From Bacteroidota bacterium (lineage in GTDB: Bacteria; Bacteroidota; Bacteroidia; Chitinophagales; Chitinophagaceae), in the NCBI GenBank assembly GCA_947452555.1, contig CANGDH010000009.1, positions 1-63,171 of the forward strand: a DNA stretch of 63,171 nucleotides, in the 5' to 3' direction. The translations under genes and the position numbers were made by a program. The notes beneath the pieces are model-generated. The model was not told where the DNA came from, did no database searches, and worked only from the letters and a program-made list of their open reading frames with translations. Shown here one piece after another: positions 36,109 through 44,168 of this stretch; within the stretch, counting starts at the first letter, position 1, and each line of letters starts with the position of its first letter.

Positions 36109-37881
36109 ATGAAACGATTGATCTTGCTAATGGCAATGGCTTATGCATTACAAAACCTAAATGCACAACCAATTCAAAAACAATCAATGGCGCAAACGCG
36201 CTTGGCTACTTATTGTAACCCTATAAATATAGATTACGGATTTTGCCCCATCCCCAATTTTGTGCAAAATGGAAAACATAGAGCAACAGCGGACCCCATT
36301 ATTTCAGTGTATGACAATAAGTATTTTATGTTCAGCACTAATCAATGGGGATATTGGTGGAGTAATGACATGAAAGATTGGAAATTTATTTCAAGAAAAT
36401 TTTTAAGACCATGGAACAATGTATATGATGAATTGTGCGCGCCAGCTTCAGTGGTGTTGGGAGATAGTTTATTAGTGATAGGTTCTACCCAGGAGAAGAA
36501 ATTTAGTTTATGGTATAGCACTAATCCCACAAAAGACGATTGGCATGTAGCAGTTGATAGTTTTCAAGTTGGTGCATGGGATCCAGGTTTTTTATTAGAC
36601 GACGATAATCGATTATATATTTATTGGGGCTCCAGTAATTTTTATCCAATTTATGGACAGGAGTTGGATAGAAAAACATTTGCACCAAAAGGTGCAATCA
36701 TTCCATTAATACATCTAGTTGACAGTGTGCATGGTTGGGAGCGATTTGGAGAACATCAGGACAATACTTTTTTAAAGCCATTTATGGAAGGGGCTTGGAT
36801 GAATAAACATAATGGAAAATATTATTTACAGTATGGCGCACCTGGAACAGAGTTTAGTGGCTATGGCGACGGAGTGTACGTTAGTGATAAACCATTAGGG
36901 CCATTCACCTATCAAAAACACAATCCATTCTCTTATAAGCCGGGAGGCTTTGCGCGCGGGGCTGGACATGGTGCAACCTATCAGGATAATTTTAAACAAT
37001 GGTGGCATATTTCAACTATTGCGATTGGTGTTAAAAATAATTTTGAAAGAAGGTTAGGTATATGGCCAGCACAGATAGACCATGATGGAATTTTATATAG
37101 CAATACTTCCTATGGAGATTATCCGCATTATATCCCCAATAAAAATGCGAACCATGACGAGTCTCAATTTACAGGATGGATGTTATTAAATTATAATAAG
37201 CCGGTACAAGTATCTTCTACACTCAGTGCATTTACTGCAAACAATGCAGTGGATGAAAATTTAAAAACCTATTGGTCAGCAACTACAGGAAACGCGGGAG
37301 AATGGATACAAACAGATTTAGGGAAAATAAGTACAGTAAAAGCAATACAAATAAATTATGCGGACGAGGGTTCAGAGTTGATGGGGAAGTACACTAATAT
37401 TTATCATCAGTATGAAATGTATGCGTCATTAGATGGAAAATTGTGGACACTCATAATTGATAAGACTAAAAACAAAACCGATGTACCGCATGATTATGTG
37501 GAATTGGAAGTTCCAATAAAAGCAAGGTTTATTAAGATGGTGAATAAACATATGCCAGACGGGAAGTTTGCCATTGCGGGATTAAGGGTGTTTGGAAAAT
37601 CAGCAGGAGCGAACCCAGGTTCGGTACAAAATTTTGTAGCATTAAGAGGAGATAGTGAGCGCCGCAATGCATGGTTAAAGTGGGCAGTGAATCCAAATGC
37701 AACAGGCTATCATATATATTTTGGTAGCGACCCTAATAAATTATACAATAGTGTGATGGTATATGGAGTGAGTGAATATTATTGTACTGCACTAGAGAAA
37801 GACCAAACCTATTATTTTCAAATAGAAGCATTTAATGAATCAGGAATTGGCACGAGAACAGAAATTAAAAAAGTAGAATAA
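36109..37881 (+). CDS. Exported GH43-type glycoside hydrolase with F5/8 type C and FN3 domains
   Basis: Predicted secreted or periplasmic glycosidase, probably acting on arabinose-, xylose- or galactose-containing polysaccharide; the exact substrate is unknown. A signal peptide (about 1-20, ending LNAQ) precedes a five-bladed propeller of the GH43/GH62/GH32 clan. Candidate catalytic acids are D62 (TADPIISVYDNKYFMFS), D158 (GAWDPGFLLDDDNRLYIYWG) and E227 (FMEGAWMNKHNGKYYLQYG). A discoidin/F5-8C-like carbohydrate-binding domain follows (about 365-500: NNAVDENLKTYWSATTG ... ARFIKMVNKHMP), then a C-terminal fibronectin-III domain (about 505-590). It stands alone, without a SusC/SusD pair. Confidence 0.88.
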   Translation: MKRLILLMAMAYALQNLNAQPIQKQSMAQTRLATYCNPINIDYGFCPIPNFVQNGKHRATADPIISVYDNKYFMFSTNQWGYWWSNDMKDWKFISRKFLRPWNNVYDELCAPASVVLGDSLLVIGSTQEKKFSLWYSTNPTKDDWHVAVDSFQVGAWDPGFLLDDDNRLYIYWGSSNFYPIYGQELDRKTFAPKGAIIPLIHLVDSVHGWERFGEHQDNTFLKPFMEGAWMNKHNGKYYLQYGAPGTEFSGYGDGVYVSDKPLGPFTYQKHNPFSYKPGGFARGAGHGATYQDNFKQWWHISTIAIGVKNNFERRLGIWPAQIDHDGILYSNTSYGDYPHYIPNKNANHDESQFTGWMLLNYNKPVQVSSTLSAFTANNAVDENLKTYWSATTGNAGEWIQTDLGKISTVKAIQINYADEGSELMGKYTNIYHQYEMYASLDGKLWTLIIDKTKNKTDVPHDYVELEVPIKARFIKMVNKHMPDGKFAIAGLRVFGKSAGANPGSVQNFVALRGDSERRNAWLKWAVNPNATGYHIYFGSDPNKLYNSVMVYGVSEYYCTALEKDQTYYFQIEAFNESGIGTRTEIKKVE

Positions 37882-37971
37882 TGATCCCTAGCGAGCTGGT
37901 TCATTATTGGGACACAGGTTGCTAGTGAAATTGTAATGATAAAATTGTATAAATATTAAAAATCACTAGTA

Positions 37972-38142
37972 TTAATTAATGCTTTTATCTTTTCTATAAT
38001 TATAATATAAAACAATAATCATTAACAATATGGTTGTAGAGCTGTAAACTATTAAACCAATCTCGGTTGCTATTATTTTTTTAAATAGAAGCGTAGATGC
38101 TACAACATAAAATATTGCGATAGTATTAAGTGTTTTTTTCAT
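37972..38142 (-). CDS. Tiny two-helix membrane protein, third gene of the Cys-rich cassette
   Basis: A 56-residue frame, MKKTLNTIAIFYVVASTLLF then a KK linker and a second hydrophobic stretch (IGLIVYSSTTILLMIIVLYY), ending with the basic tail YRKDKSIN. Two TM helices are predicted. It starts 5 bp after the stop of the Gly/Cys-rich gene, so it is probably co-transcribed. Small 2-TM proteins next to bacteriocin-like genes are often immunity proteins; that role is only a guess here. I do not recognise a family. Confidence 0.6.
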   Translation of the reverse strand: MKKTLNTIAIFYVVASTLLFKKIIATEIGLIVYSSTTILLMIIVLYYNYRKDKSIN

Positions 38143-38147
38143 ATTGT

Positions 38148-38477
38148 TTATTGATTAAAATTACAATAACTACCCATGCAACCAAGTCCACCTGCAATTT
38201 GCATTGTACCACATAAAGCCAAACAAACTGGAGCGCCAAATCCAGCTGTTAATCCAATACATCCAGCATCACATAAAATTGCCCCGGCAGTTACACCAGC
38301 AATACAAATATTATAACGCCAACCACACTCACTCACTAAGTTATTGCTTTTTAAATTAAGACTATTAGTAACTAATTTATTTATCTCATTTATCTTCATT
38401 AGATATTGTTGATTATAATATTTATCACATGCTTCTTTAACATCATTAGAAGATATGCTAACAAATCTTTTATTCAT
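38148..38477 (-). CDS. Gly/Cys-rich bacteriocin-like small protein
   Basis: A 109-residue protein with two parts. Residues 1-50 are polar and helical, without an evident Sec signal, and could be a leader. Residues 51-109 are a hydrophobic Gly/Ala-rich core with eight cysteines at 51, 58, 69, 73, 85, 89, 100 and 105. The spacing x6, x10, x3, x11, x3, x10, x4 is almost mirror-symmetric. This recalls the disulfide-rich cores of halocin C8-like and other Cys-rich bacteriocins, by pattern only. It starts 2 bp after a small lipoprotein gene and is followed 5 bp later by a 2-TM protein gene. No modification enzyme or peptidase-containing ABC transporter is nearby. Function unknown. Confidence 0.75.
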   Translation of the reverse strand: MNKRFVSISSNDVKEACDKYYNQQYLMKINEINKLVTNSLNLKSNNLVSECGWRYNICIAGVTAGAILCDAGCIGLTAGFGAPVCLALCGTMQIAGGLGCMGSYCNFNQ

Positions 38478-38479
38478 AT

Positions 38480-38785
38480 TTATCCAAGATTATTTATTTT
38501 AATTCTTAGCTCAATAGAATCTTTACTTGAAACTTTAATTTTTTCAATTTCAATAGCTAATGAATCAGCTGTAATTTTCTTATCTTTTGAAATTGCTATT
38601 AATATTCCTCTTAATTCATCTTCTTGATTAACTAAATTCTTAAAATTTGAATCTAAATATATCTCTTTGCTTTTGAATTGTTGATTCTCTTCTACATGTT
38701 GAATTACATTAGGACTTGATTTATTACAAGAAATAAAAACTAGAATTGTACAAATGACAATAAAATAGATGAAATAGCTTTTCAT
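38480..38785 (-). CDS. Small lipoprotein, first gene of the Cys-rich cassette
   Basis: A 101-residue predicted lipoprotein. The signal peptide MKSYFIYFIVICTILVFISC ends in a lipobox with Cys20. The mature part is charged and mostly helical, ending ELRIKINNLG, with repeated Lys/Glu/Ser patterns (ISKDKKITADSLAIEIEKIK). I recognise no family. It heads the three-gene unit (lipoprotein, Gly/Cys-rich protein, 2-TM protein) with a 2-bp gap to the next gene. A periplasmic or surface-exposed immunity or receptor-like role is possible but unproven. The unit is more A/T-rich than the metabolic genes around it. Confidence 0.72.
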   Translation of the reverse strand: MKSYFIYFIVICTILVFISCNKSSPNVIQHVEENQQFKSKEIYLDSNFKNLVNQEDELRGILIAISKDKKITADSLAIEIEKIKVSSKDSIELRIKINNLG

Positions 38786-39093
38786 AATTTGATATTTAAT
38801 TTTTTAATAAATTGAAAATATTATTTTAAGAGATTTATAATTTAAGTATTAATTCAATATTTCAAGGGTATGTAAATAGGATCGTTTTAAAAGCGTTGCT
38901 TATCATCCACATTCTTATTGTTTATGTTGCAGATATACGACGTTTTTGAAAAGTGTTGTACAGGAACCACAAATTGGTTGATTATGTTGCGAGTATGCCA
39001 CGGTTTTAAAATGGCATTAATTATGAGTCTTATTAATTAGATGTGAAATTCAATAGCTAAGTAATCAATTCAGTTAAAATTAAAGTCATAAAA
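38786..39093. other. Gene-free stretch upstream of the Cys-rich cassette
   Basis: Very A/T-rich near 38786-38880, where the promoter of the three-gene cassette must lie; I see no clear TAnnTTTG box for it. It then carries the imperfect 60-bp repeats (38883-39040). Only tiny frames are present, none convincing as a gene. Confidence 0.5.
38883..39030. repeat. Degenerate ~60-bp direct repeat, about 2.3 copies
   Basis: CGTTTTAAAA at 38883, CGTTTTTGAAAA at 38941 and CGGTTTTAAAA at 39001 recur at 58- to 60-bp steps. TATGTTGC recurs at 38923 and 38983, exactly 60 bp apart, each followed by a similar (A/G)(G/A)(A/G)TAT stretch. The copies have diverged. This looks like the remains of a tandem repeat in a noncoding region. 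Confidence 0.55.
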
Positions 39094-39119
39094 AAAGCGT
39101 CTCCAAATGGGGACGCTTT
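39094..39119. terminator. Intrinsic terminator downstream of the nitroreductase gene
   Basis: AAAGCGTCTCC (39094-39104), loop AAAT, GGGGACGCTTT (39109-39119) with one G-U pair. An A-run on one side and a T-rich stretch on the other make it usable on both strands. On the minus strand it lies about 90 bp after the nitroreductase stop. Confidence 0.88.
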
Positions 39120-39208
39120 CTTTTTTCCGATTGCTTGCTTGTAAATCCTACTTTACTATTTCTATTAATTTTTATTCTTTATAGAGATAGTAATTATCAT
39201 ATTTCTAA

Positions 39209-39838
39209 TTATTTTTTGATAATTAATTTATCAGTTGTGCGTCTAACTTTTTTCGCACTAGATAAATAATCATTTGCTGCGTCTCTATAACCCAATGCGA
39301 TTGCAACGGTAGCATGTAAACCTTGTGCAGCCAAACCTAATTCAGCATCAACAGCTGCTGGATCAAATCCTTCCATTGGAGTTGCATCCACTTGCTCGCT
39401 AGCAGCAGCAACTAAACCAAATCCTAAAGCGATATAAGTTTGTTTTGCAGCCCAAGCTTGTAATTGCTCTTGTGATTGATGTGCGATTGCACCTTTTACA
39501 TAACCAGAGAAGTCATTTAATGCTTCAACAGGTACACCTCTTTGCTCAGCAATTTCTTGCATGTAAGCATCCACATCTTTTTCAGTTACACTTGTATGTG
39601 CAGCAAAAATTACAAGAGCAGAAGACTCAACAATTTGAGGTTGATTGTAAAAATGTGGTTGTAATTTTTTTCTAGTTTCCTCGTCTTCTACAACAATAAT
39701 TTTGTAAGGAGTTAAGCCAAAAGAACTTGGAGCTAAACGCGTAGCTTCTAAAATTGTTTCTAAAGTTTCAGTAGGGATCTTTGATCCGTTCATTCTTTTA
39801 ACAGCATAACGCCATTTTAATGCATCTAATAAATTCAT
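39209..39838 (-). CDS. Nitroreductase-family NAD(P)H oxidoreductase
   Basis: FMN-dependent NAD(P)H oxidoreductase of the nitroreductase (NfsB-like) family, 209 residues. It begins MNLLDALKWRYAVKRMNGSKI with the FMN-phosphate-binding Arg/Lys region. Also visible are LEATRLAPSSFGLTPYKIIVV, the helix KQTYIALGFGLVAAASEQVDATPMEGFDP typical of this subgroup, and LHATVAIALGYRD near the C-terminus. The physiological substrate (quinone, flavin or nitro compound) is unknown. It is monocistronic, with a good promoter, a perfect inverted repeat at the start site and a terminator, so it is probably inducible. Confidence 0.92.
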   Translation of the reverse strand: MNLLDALKWRYAVKRMNGSKIPTETLETILEATRLAPSSFGLTPYKIIVVEDEETRKKLQPHFYNQPQIVESSALVIFAAHTSVTEKDVDAYMQEIAEQRGVPVEALNDFSGYVKGAIAHQSQEQLQAWAAKQTYIALGFGLVAAASEQVDATPMEGFDPAAVDAELGLAAQGLHATVAIALGYRDAANDYLSSAKKVRRTTDKLIIKK

Positions 39839-39859
39839 TATTATTATTTTTATTTGTTA

Positions 39860-39879
39860 TTTAATGTTTGAACATTAAA
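39860..39879. promoter_or_regulatory. Inverted repeat at the nitroreductase start site, candidate operator
   Basis: Perfect 9-bp arms TTTAATGTT/AACATTAAA separated by TG (39860-39879). It touches the -7 element and extends over the presumed transcription start, the classic place for a repressor site. The regulator is not in the window. Confidence 0.6.
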
Positions 39880-39907
39880 AGTAGTCTATATTGGCTTATA
39901 GTCCAAA
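39876..39907 (-). promoter_or_regulatory. Promoter of the nitroreductase gene
   Basis: On the minus strand TTTG (39904-39907), 20 bases, then TACTTTTA (39876-39883), matching TAnnTTTG in all but the last base. The ATG is at 39838. Confidence 0.65.
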
Positions 39908-40100
39908 TTTTAATATGTTAAAATGAGTTAATATATAGAACATAACAATTTTCTTTAATAACCTATTAATCTCCAAAAGGTTCAAAATCAATCAAATAAT
40001 GCTTATATTTTAACAAAAACCTATGTTTTGCCCAGTTTTTTACATCAAAAATTGAACTAACTTTATAGTGTATAGGCGTCCTTATTTCTTAAATTTTTAT

Positions 40101-42539
40101 ATGAAATTGTATAGCAGTCTGGTAAAAAGTATTTTTTTGCTCTTAATGGGTAGCATTATTATTGCCAATCCGGCAGTTTTGTATGCCCAAAAAAGCCAGC
40201 TAAAGTATAGTTTAACAGGGAAAGTTACAGATCAAATTAACGGACAAGTTCTTATTGGCGCTTCGGTATATTTTCCTGAACTAAAAAAAGGTGTGATTAC
40301 CAATGAAAAAGGGATTTATCAAATACAGCTAAATGCAGGTAACCATGTGGTGGAAGTTAGCTATATAGGATATGTGATATACTCAAAAACAATCGCGATT
40401 GATACAAAAGCAAGTAGCAATAATGGTATGGCGACTAATAACGCCAATAATTCCACGAATATTACAACAATTCAAGACTTTGCTTTAGGACATACTGTTG
40501 TGGAAAGTTCTAATGTTACCGTGACAAGTTTTTTACGCGCCACTTCTTCCAAGCGCACACCAACTCCAATTAGTATTTTAAAGAAAGAGGATTTATTTAG
40601 AGGGGCAAGTACCAATTTTATTGATGCACTTTCTAAAACTCCGGGCGTAACACAATTAAGTACGGGTCCAGCAATTTCAAAACCAGTAATAAGAGGATTG
40701 GGATATAACAGGGTCGTAGTTTTAAATGACGGCGTAAGACAGGAGGGACAACAATGGGGCGACGAGCATGGAATTGAAATTGACGAATATAATGTTTCAA
40801 GAACTGAAATTTTAAAAGTACCAGCGTCTATAATATATGGAAGTGAAGCCTTGTCAGGCGTTATTAATATAGTTTCCAATGTGCCAGTTGCGGAAGGTGC
40901 AATTAGAGGTAATATATTTAGTAATTATCAATCGAATAATAAATTACAAGGATATCATTTAGACATTGCTGGAAATAATAAAGGTTTTGTATGGGGCGTA
41001 AATGGGTCTTTCAAACAAGCAAGCGATTATAAAAATAAATATGATGGCTATGTTTTAAATTCAAGATTCAAAGAATTAAATGGAAGTGCATATGCAGGAA
41101 TAGAGAAGGACTGGGGATTTAGTCATTTCTTTGTGAGTGAGTTTACGCAAAAATTAGGCATGATAGAAGGAGAGCGAGACGCCAATGGCGCATTTATAAA
41201 GCCAGATGGAATGGTGGCCATCAGTTCAGATTTTGAATCTACAACGCCTAATGTACCATATCAATATATTCAACATACAAAATACATTTTGGATAATAGT
41301 GTTAAATGGGGAACAGGCAGATTAAAAGCCAATATTGCATACCAAAGAAATCAAAGACAAGAATTTGGAAACATAGAAAATCCAATGGAGAAGAGTTTGT
41401 ATTTTGATTTAGGAACATTGAACTATGCCTTCCAATATTTATTACCAGAAACAAATAATTGGAAACACACTATTGGGGTAAACGGTATGCAACAAGAGAA
41501 TGTGAACAAAGGACTAGAGACATTAATACCAGCGTATAAGTCGGTTGAATTGGGATTGTTTTTCTACACGCAAAAAAATATCAATTTATTACATTTAAGT
41601 GGCGGGGCAAGAATAGATAAAAAAGGAATCGAGTTTATAGATCATTTTGGGGTGAGTCAACAAAAAGACTACGGTGCTTTGGCAGGATCTGTTGGCGCTA
41701 CATATGACTTAACAGACAAATGGGTATTAAAATTAAATATAGCAAAAGGGTATCGTGCTCCAAATTTGTCTGAGCTGGGAAGTAATGGTGCGCACGAGGG
41801 AACTAATAGATACGAATATGGCAATACCAATTTAAAATCAGAGAAGAGCTTACAGTTTGATTTAGGAACAGAATGGAGCAATGAACATCTTTCTTTTTCA
41901 GGAAATGTATTTTACAATATGGTGAATGATTATATCTTTTACCAAAAGCTAACGAATCACTTAAGTGGAGATTCGGTAATTATCAAAGAGGACAAAAAGT
42001 ATTATGCATTTGCCTATAAGCAGGACAATGCAGATTTATATGGTGCAGAATGTGTTTTAGATATCCACCCGCATCCTTTGGACGGATTGCATATTGAAAA
42101 TACCTTGTCCTATGTAAGGGGAACTTTTGAAAAAGCTTTAGACGGAAGTAATAATTTACCAAGCATTCCGCCATTCAGATGGATTTCGGAACTGAGATAT
42201 GAATTAGCGAAAAAATCAGATGCCTATAAGAATAGTTATATATCCCTACAGTTTGATAATGTGGGAGCACAAAATAATCCATTCAAGGGATACAATACCG
42301 AAACTGAAACTCCTGGATACACATTAATAAATATCGGAGCAGGGACGCAGGTGAATCATAAAGGAAAACAATTATTTAGTGTGTCTTTAGTGGCACAAAA
42401 TTTAACCGATGTTGCTTATCAAAATCATTTGAGTCGATTAAAATATCTATCTGAAAATACTGCAACAGGAAGAATGGGTATTTTCAACATGGGAAGAAAC
42501 TATAGCTTGAAACTTAATGTGCCATTGGTTTTTGATTAA
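40101..42539 (+). CDS. TonB-dependent outer-membrane receptor
   Basis: Active importer of the outer membrane, 812 residues from the ATG at 40101. An upstream in-frame GTG at 40068 would place unlikely residues before the signal peptide. The signal peptide (about 1-31, ending VLYAQ) is followed by a carboxypeptidase-regulatory-like beta-sandwich (LTGKVTDQINGQVLIGASV ... VEVSYIGY, about 35-100). The plug has FIDALSKTPGVTQLSTGPA, KPVIRGLGYNRVVVLNDGVR and IIYGSEALSGVINIV. A large barrel ends in an aromatic-rich terminus (RNYSLKLNVPLVFD). There is no SusD partner. It is followed 124 bp later by haem-c lipoproteins. The ligand is unknown; metal, haem or a siderophore are options. Confidence 0.93.
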   Translation: MKLYSSLVKSIFLLLMGSIIIANPAVLYAQKSQLKYSLTGKVTDQINGQVLIGASVYFPELKKGVITNEKGIYQIQLNAGNHVVEVSYIGYVIYSKTIAIDTKASSNNGMATNNANNSTNITTIQDFALGHTVVESSNVTVTSFLRATSSKRTPTPISILKKEDLFRGASTNFIDALSKTPGVTQLSTGPAISKPVIRGLGYNRVVVLNDGVRQEGQQWGDEHGIEIDEYNVSRTEILKVPASIIYGSEALSGVINIVSNVPVAEGAIRGNIFSNYQSNNKLQGYHLDIAGNNKGFVWGVNGSFKQASDYKNKYDGYVLNSRFKELNGSAYAGIEKDWGFSHFFVSEFTQKLGMIEGERDANGAFIKPDGMVAISSDFESTTPNVPYQYIQHTKYILDNSVKWGTGRLKANIAYQRNQRQEFGNIENPMEKSLYFDLGTLNYAFQYLLPETNNWKHTIGVNGMQQENVNKGLETLIPAYKSVELGLFFYTQKNINLLHLSGGARIDKKGIEFIDHFGVSQQKDYGALAGSVGATYDLTDKWVLKLNIAKGYRAPNLSELGSNGAHEGTNRYEYGNTNLKSEKSLQFDLGTEWSNEHLSFSGNVFYNMVNDYIFYQKLTNHLSGDSVIIKEDKKYYAFAYKQDNADLYGAECVLDIHPHPLDGLHIENTLSYVRGTFEKALDGSNNLPSIPPFRWISELRYELAKKSDAYKNSYISLQFDNVGAQNNPFKGYNTETETPGYTLINIGAGTQVNHKGKQLFSVSLVAQNLTDVAYQNHLSRLKYLSENTATGRMGIFNMGRNYSLKLNVPLVFD

Positions 42540-42663
42540 TTATAAGTAGGAAATTATAAATGATTTTAACTGTGTAAATAAAAAGTTAACGTTATAAAAT
42601 TGTTATTACTTATTTGAGTTGCACTTTCGTACAATAATATTTCTAAATTAGCGATATCAATAT

Positions 42664-43713
42664 ATGAGAAAACTTAGCCCCCACATTTTCTTTGCTTTAT
42701 TAGTGTCTATCGTTTGGGCAGCCTGTCAACATGATATCATTAATCCCAATTCAAATGTTTCTAAAGATACTGTTGTGGTAGTATTGCCTCCAACCAATGG
42801 AGGTGCTACTGGAACTGGAACGGGTACTTGCGATACCACATCGTTTCTCTATAATTCCACTATTCAAACTATACTTTCAACAAGCTGTTCGGGTTGTCAT
42901 GGAACAGCACCAGGATCTGCTAATATATATTTAGGAGACTACGCAAGTGCAAAAGCATATGTTTTAGCTAATACTACTACTTTTTTAAATGCGATTAATT
43001 ATTCAACAGCTATTGCTGCTTCCAAAAGAATGCCACCTGCTGGAAAATTAGCTAGTTGTCAAATTACGCAGGTACAAAAATGGATAACAAATGCCTATCC
43101 ACAAGGAGTTGCTACAGGAACAGGCGGAACTACGCCGGCGCCAGTAGTATCGGACACGGTTTGTTTTAATAGTGAAGTGTTACCCTTATATGTTAGTTAT
43201 TGTGCATCGGCCGGATGTCATAGTGTTGCAAGCCACAGAGAAAGTGTAATTACCACAGACTATGGTTATATAATGAATGGGATAAGAGCAAAAAATCCAA
43301 ATAGCAGTAAATATTATACCATAATTGGAAATGGAATGCCGCCAAGATCAAGTCCTCAAATGACCGCTACTAATACTGCTACTATATTAAAATGGATTAA
43401 TCAGGGAGCATTAAATACGGCTTGTACCAATACTTGTGACACTACAAAATTTGGATATGCAAATGCAGTACAAACCATTATTGCAGATAATTGCGGAGGC
43501 TGTCATGGAACTTCACCGGGTTCTGCCAATGTTTACTTAGGAACTTACGCAAGTGCGAAAGCGTATATTTCAGCCAATACCACTTTGTTTAATAATGCAA
43601 TCAGTCATGCAGCAAGCTTAACGGCAGCTCAAAGAATGCCACCAGCTGCAAAAATGATAGACTGTAAAATTGTACAAATACAAAAGTGGATCGCTAACGG
43701 GTATCCTCAATAG
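42664..43713 (+). CDS. Lipoprotein with three c-type haem modules
   Basis: A 349-residue predicted periplasmic lipoprotein (signal ending VWAAC, lipid Cys21). Three haem-c modules are visible: CSGCH (C75/C78/H79), an unusual CX4CH (C180, C185, H186), and CGGCH (C277/C280/H281). Each is followed by a Met-Pro-Pro stretch (RMPP, GMPP, RMPP) with the probable axial Met. Modules 1 and 3 are close copies (TCDTT..., CHGT.PGSAN.YLG.YASAKAY, IQKWI.N.YPQ), showing internal duplication. Modules are separated by Thr/Gly/Pro linkers. Haem attachment requires the cytochrome c maturation system, not seen here. It presumably shuttles electrons in the periplasm. Confidence 0.85.
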   Translation: MRKLSPHIFFALLVSIVWAACQHDIINPNSNVSKDTVVVVLPPTNGGATGTGTGTCDTTSFLYNSTIQTILSTSCSGCHGTAPGSANIYLGDYASAKAYVLANTTTFLNAINYSTAIAASKRMPPAGKLASCQITQVQKWITNAYPQGVATGTGGTTPAPVVSDTVCFNSEVLPLYVSYCASAGCHSVASHRESVITTDYGYIMNGIRAKNPNSSKYYTIIGNGMPPRSSPQMTATNTATILKWINQGALNTACTNTCDTTKFGYANAVQTIIADNCGGCHGTSPGSANVYLGTYASAKAYISANTTLFNNAISHAASLTAAQRMPPAAKMIDCKIVQIQKWIANGYPQ

Positions 43714-43725
43714 CATAATTATAAT

Positions 43726-44112
43726 ATGAACAAAATATTCAAAATAGGATTTACATTGATTGCTATTATAAGCATGGCATCTTGTTATTATGATAAGAAG
43801 GATCAGGTATATCCGCAAGTAGCAGTTGCTTCATGTGACACCACAACAGTCACTTATGCAGCTACTGTAGCTCCTATCTTAACTTCAAATTGTAATAGTT
43901 GTCATGGTACTATGATGGCAGCGGCAAGTGGGGGAGGAATTGTTTTAGATAATTATACTGCAGTAAAAGTATATGTAACAAATGGTAAATTATATAATTC
44001 AATGATGCAAAATGGACAGGCTTCTCCTATGCCAAAAAATATGGCAAAAGTAGATGTATGTACAATTAATAAAATAGCAGTTTGGATAAATAGAGGCGCA
44101 TTAAATAACTAA
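43726..44112 (+). CDS. Mono-haem c-type lipoprotein
   Basis: A 128-residue predicted lipoprotein (signal ending ISMASC, Cys20) with one haem site C56-NS-C59-H60 and a later PMPKN that could supply the axial Met. The module (SCDTTTVTYAATVAPIL ... CNSCHG ... INKIAVWINRGALNN) is clearly related to those of the preceding three-haem protein, probably by tandem duplication. It starts 12 bp after that gene and 56 bp before yceI, so they are probably one unit. Partner and redox role unknown. Confidence 0.85.
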   Translation: MNKIFKIGFTLIAIISMASCYYDKKDQVYPQVAVASCDTTTVTYAATVAPILTSNCNSCHGTMMAAASGGGIVLDNYTAVKVYVTNGKLYNSMMQNGQASPMPKNMAKVDVCTINKIAVWINRGALNN

Positions 44113-44168
44113 GTGTTTCTAAAATTCAATAGTTAGATTAATAAAAACTTAAATTAAAATAATAAAGT

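Noticed and set aside
37888..37925. CTAGC/GCTAG inverted repeat after the glycosidase gene as a terminator
   Set aside because: Only 5-bp arms with a long loop and no T-run.
38883..39040. Possible CRISPR array
   Set aside because: Only about two diverged copies, no constant repeat with variable spacers, and no cas genes.
38924..39040. A 38-codon plus-strand frame inside the 60-bp repeats
   Set aside because: It is a product of the repeat, with no start context or recognisable peptide; too weak to call a gene.
40068..40100. GTG start giving an 11-residue extension of the TonB receptor
   Set aside because: The extension (MYRRPYFLNFY) would precede a good signal peptide starting at the ATG at 40101.
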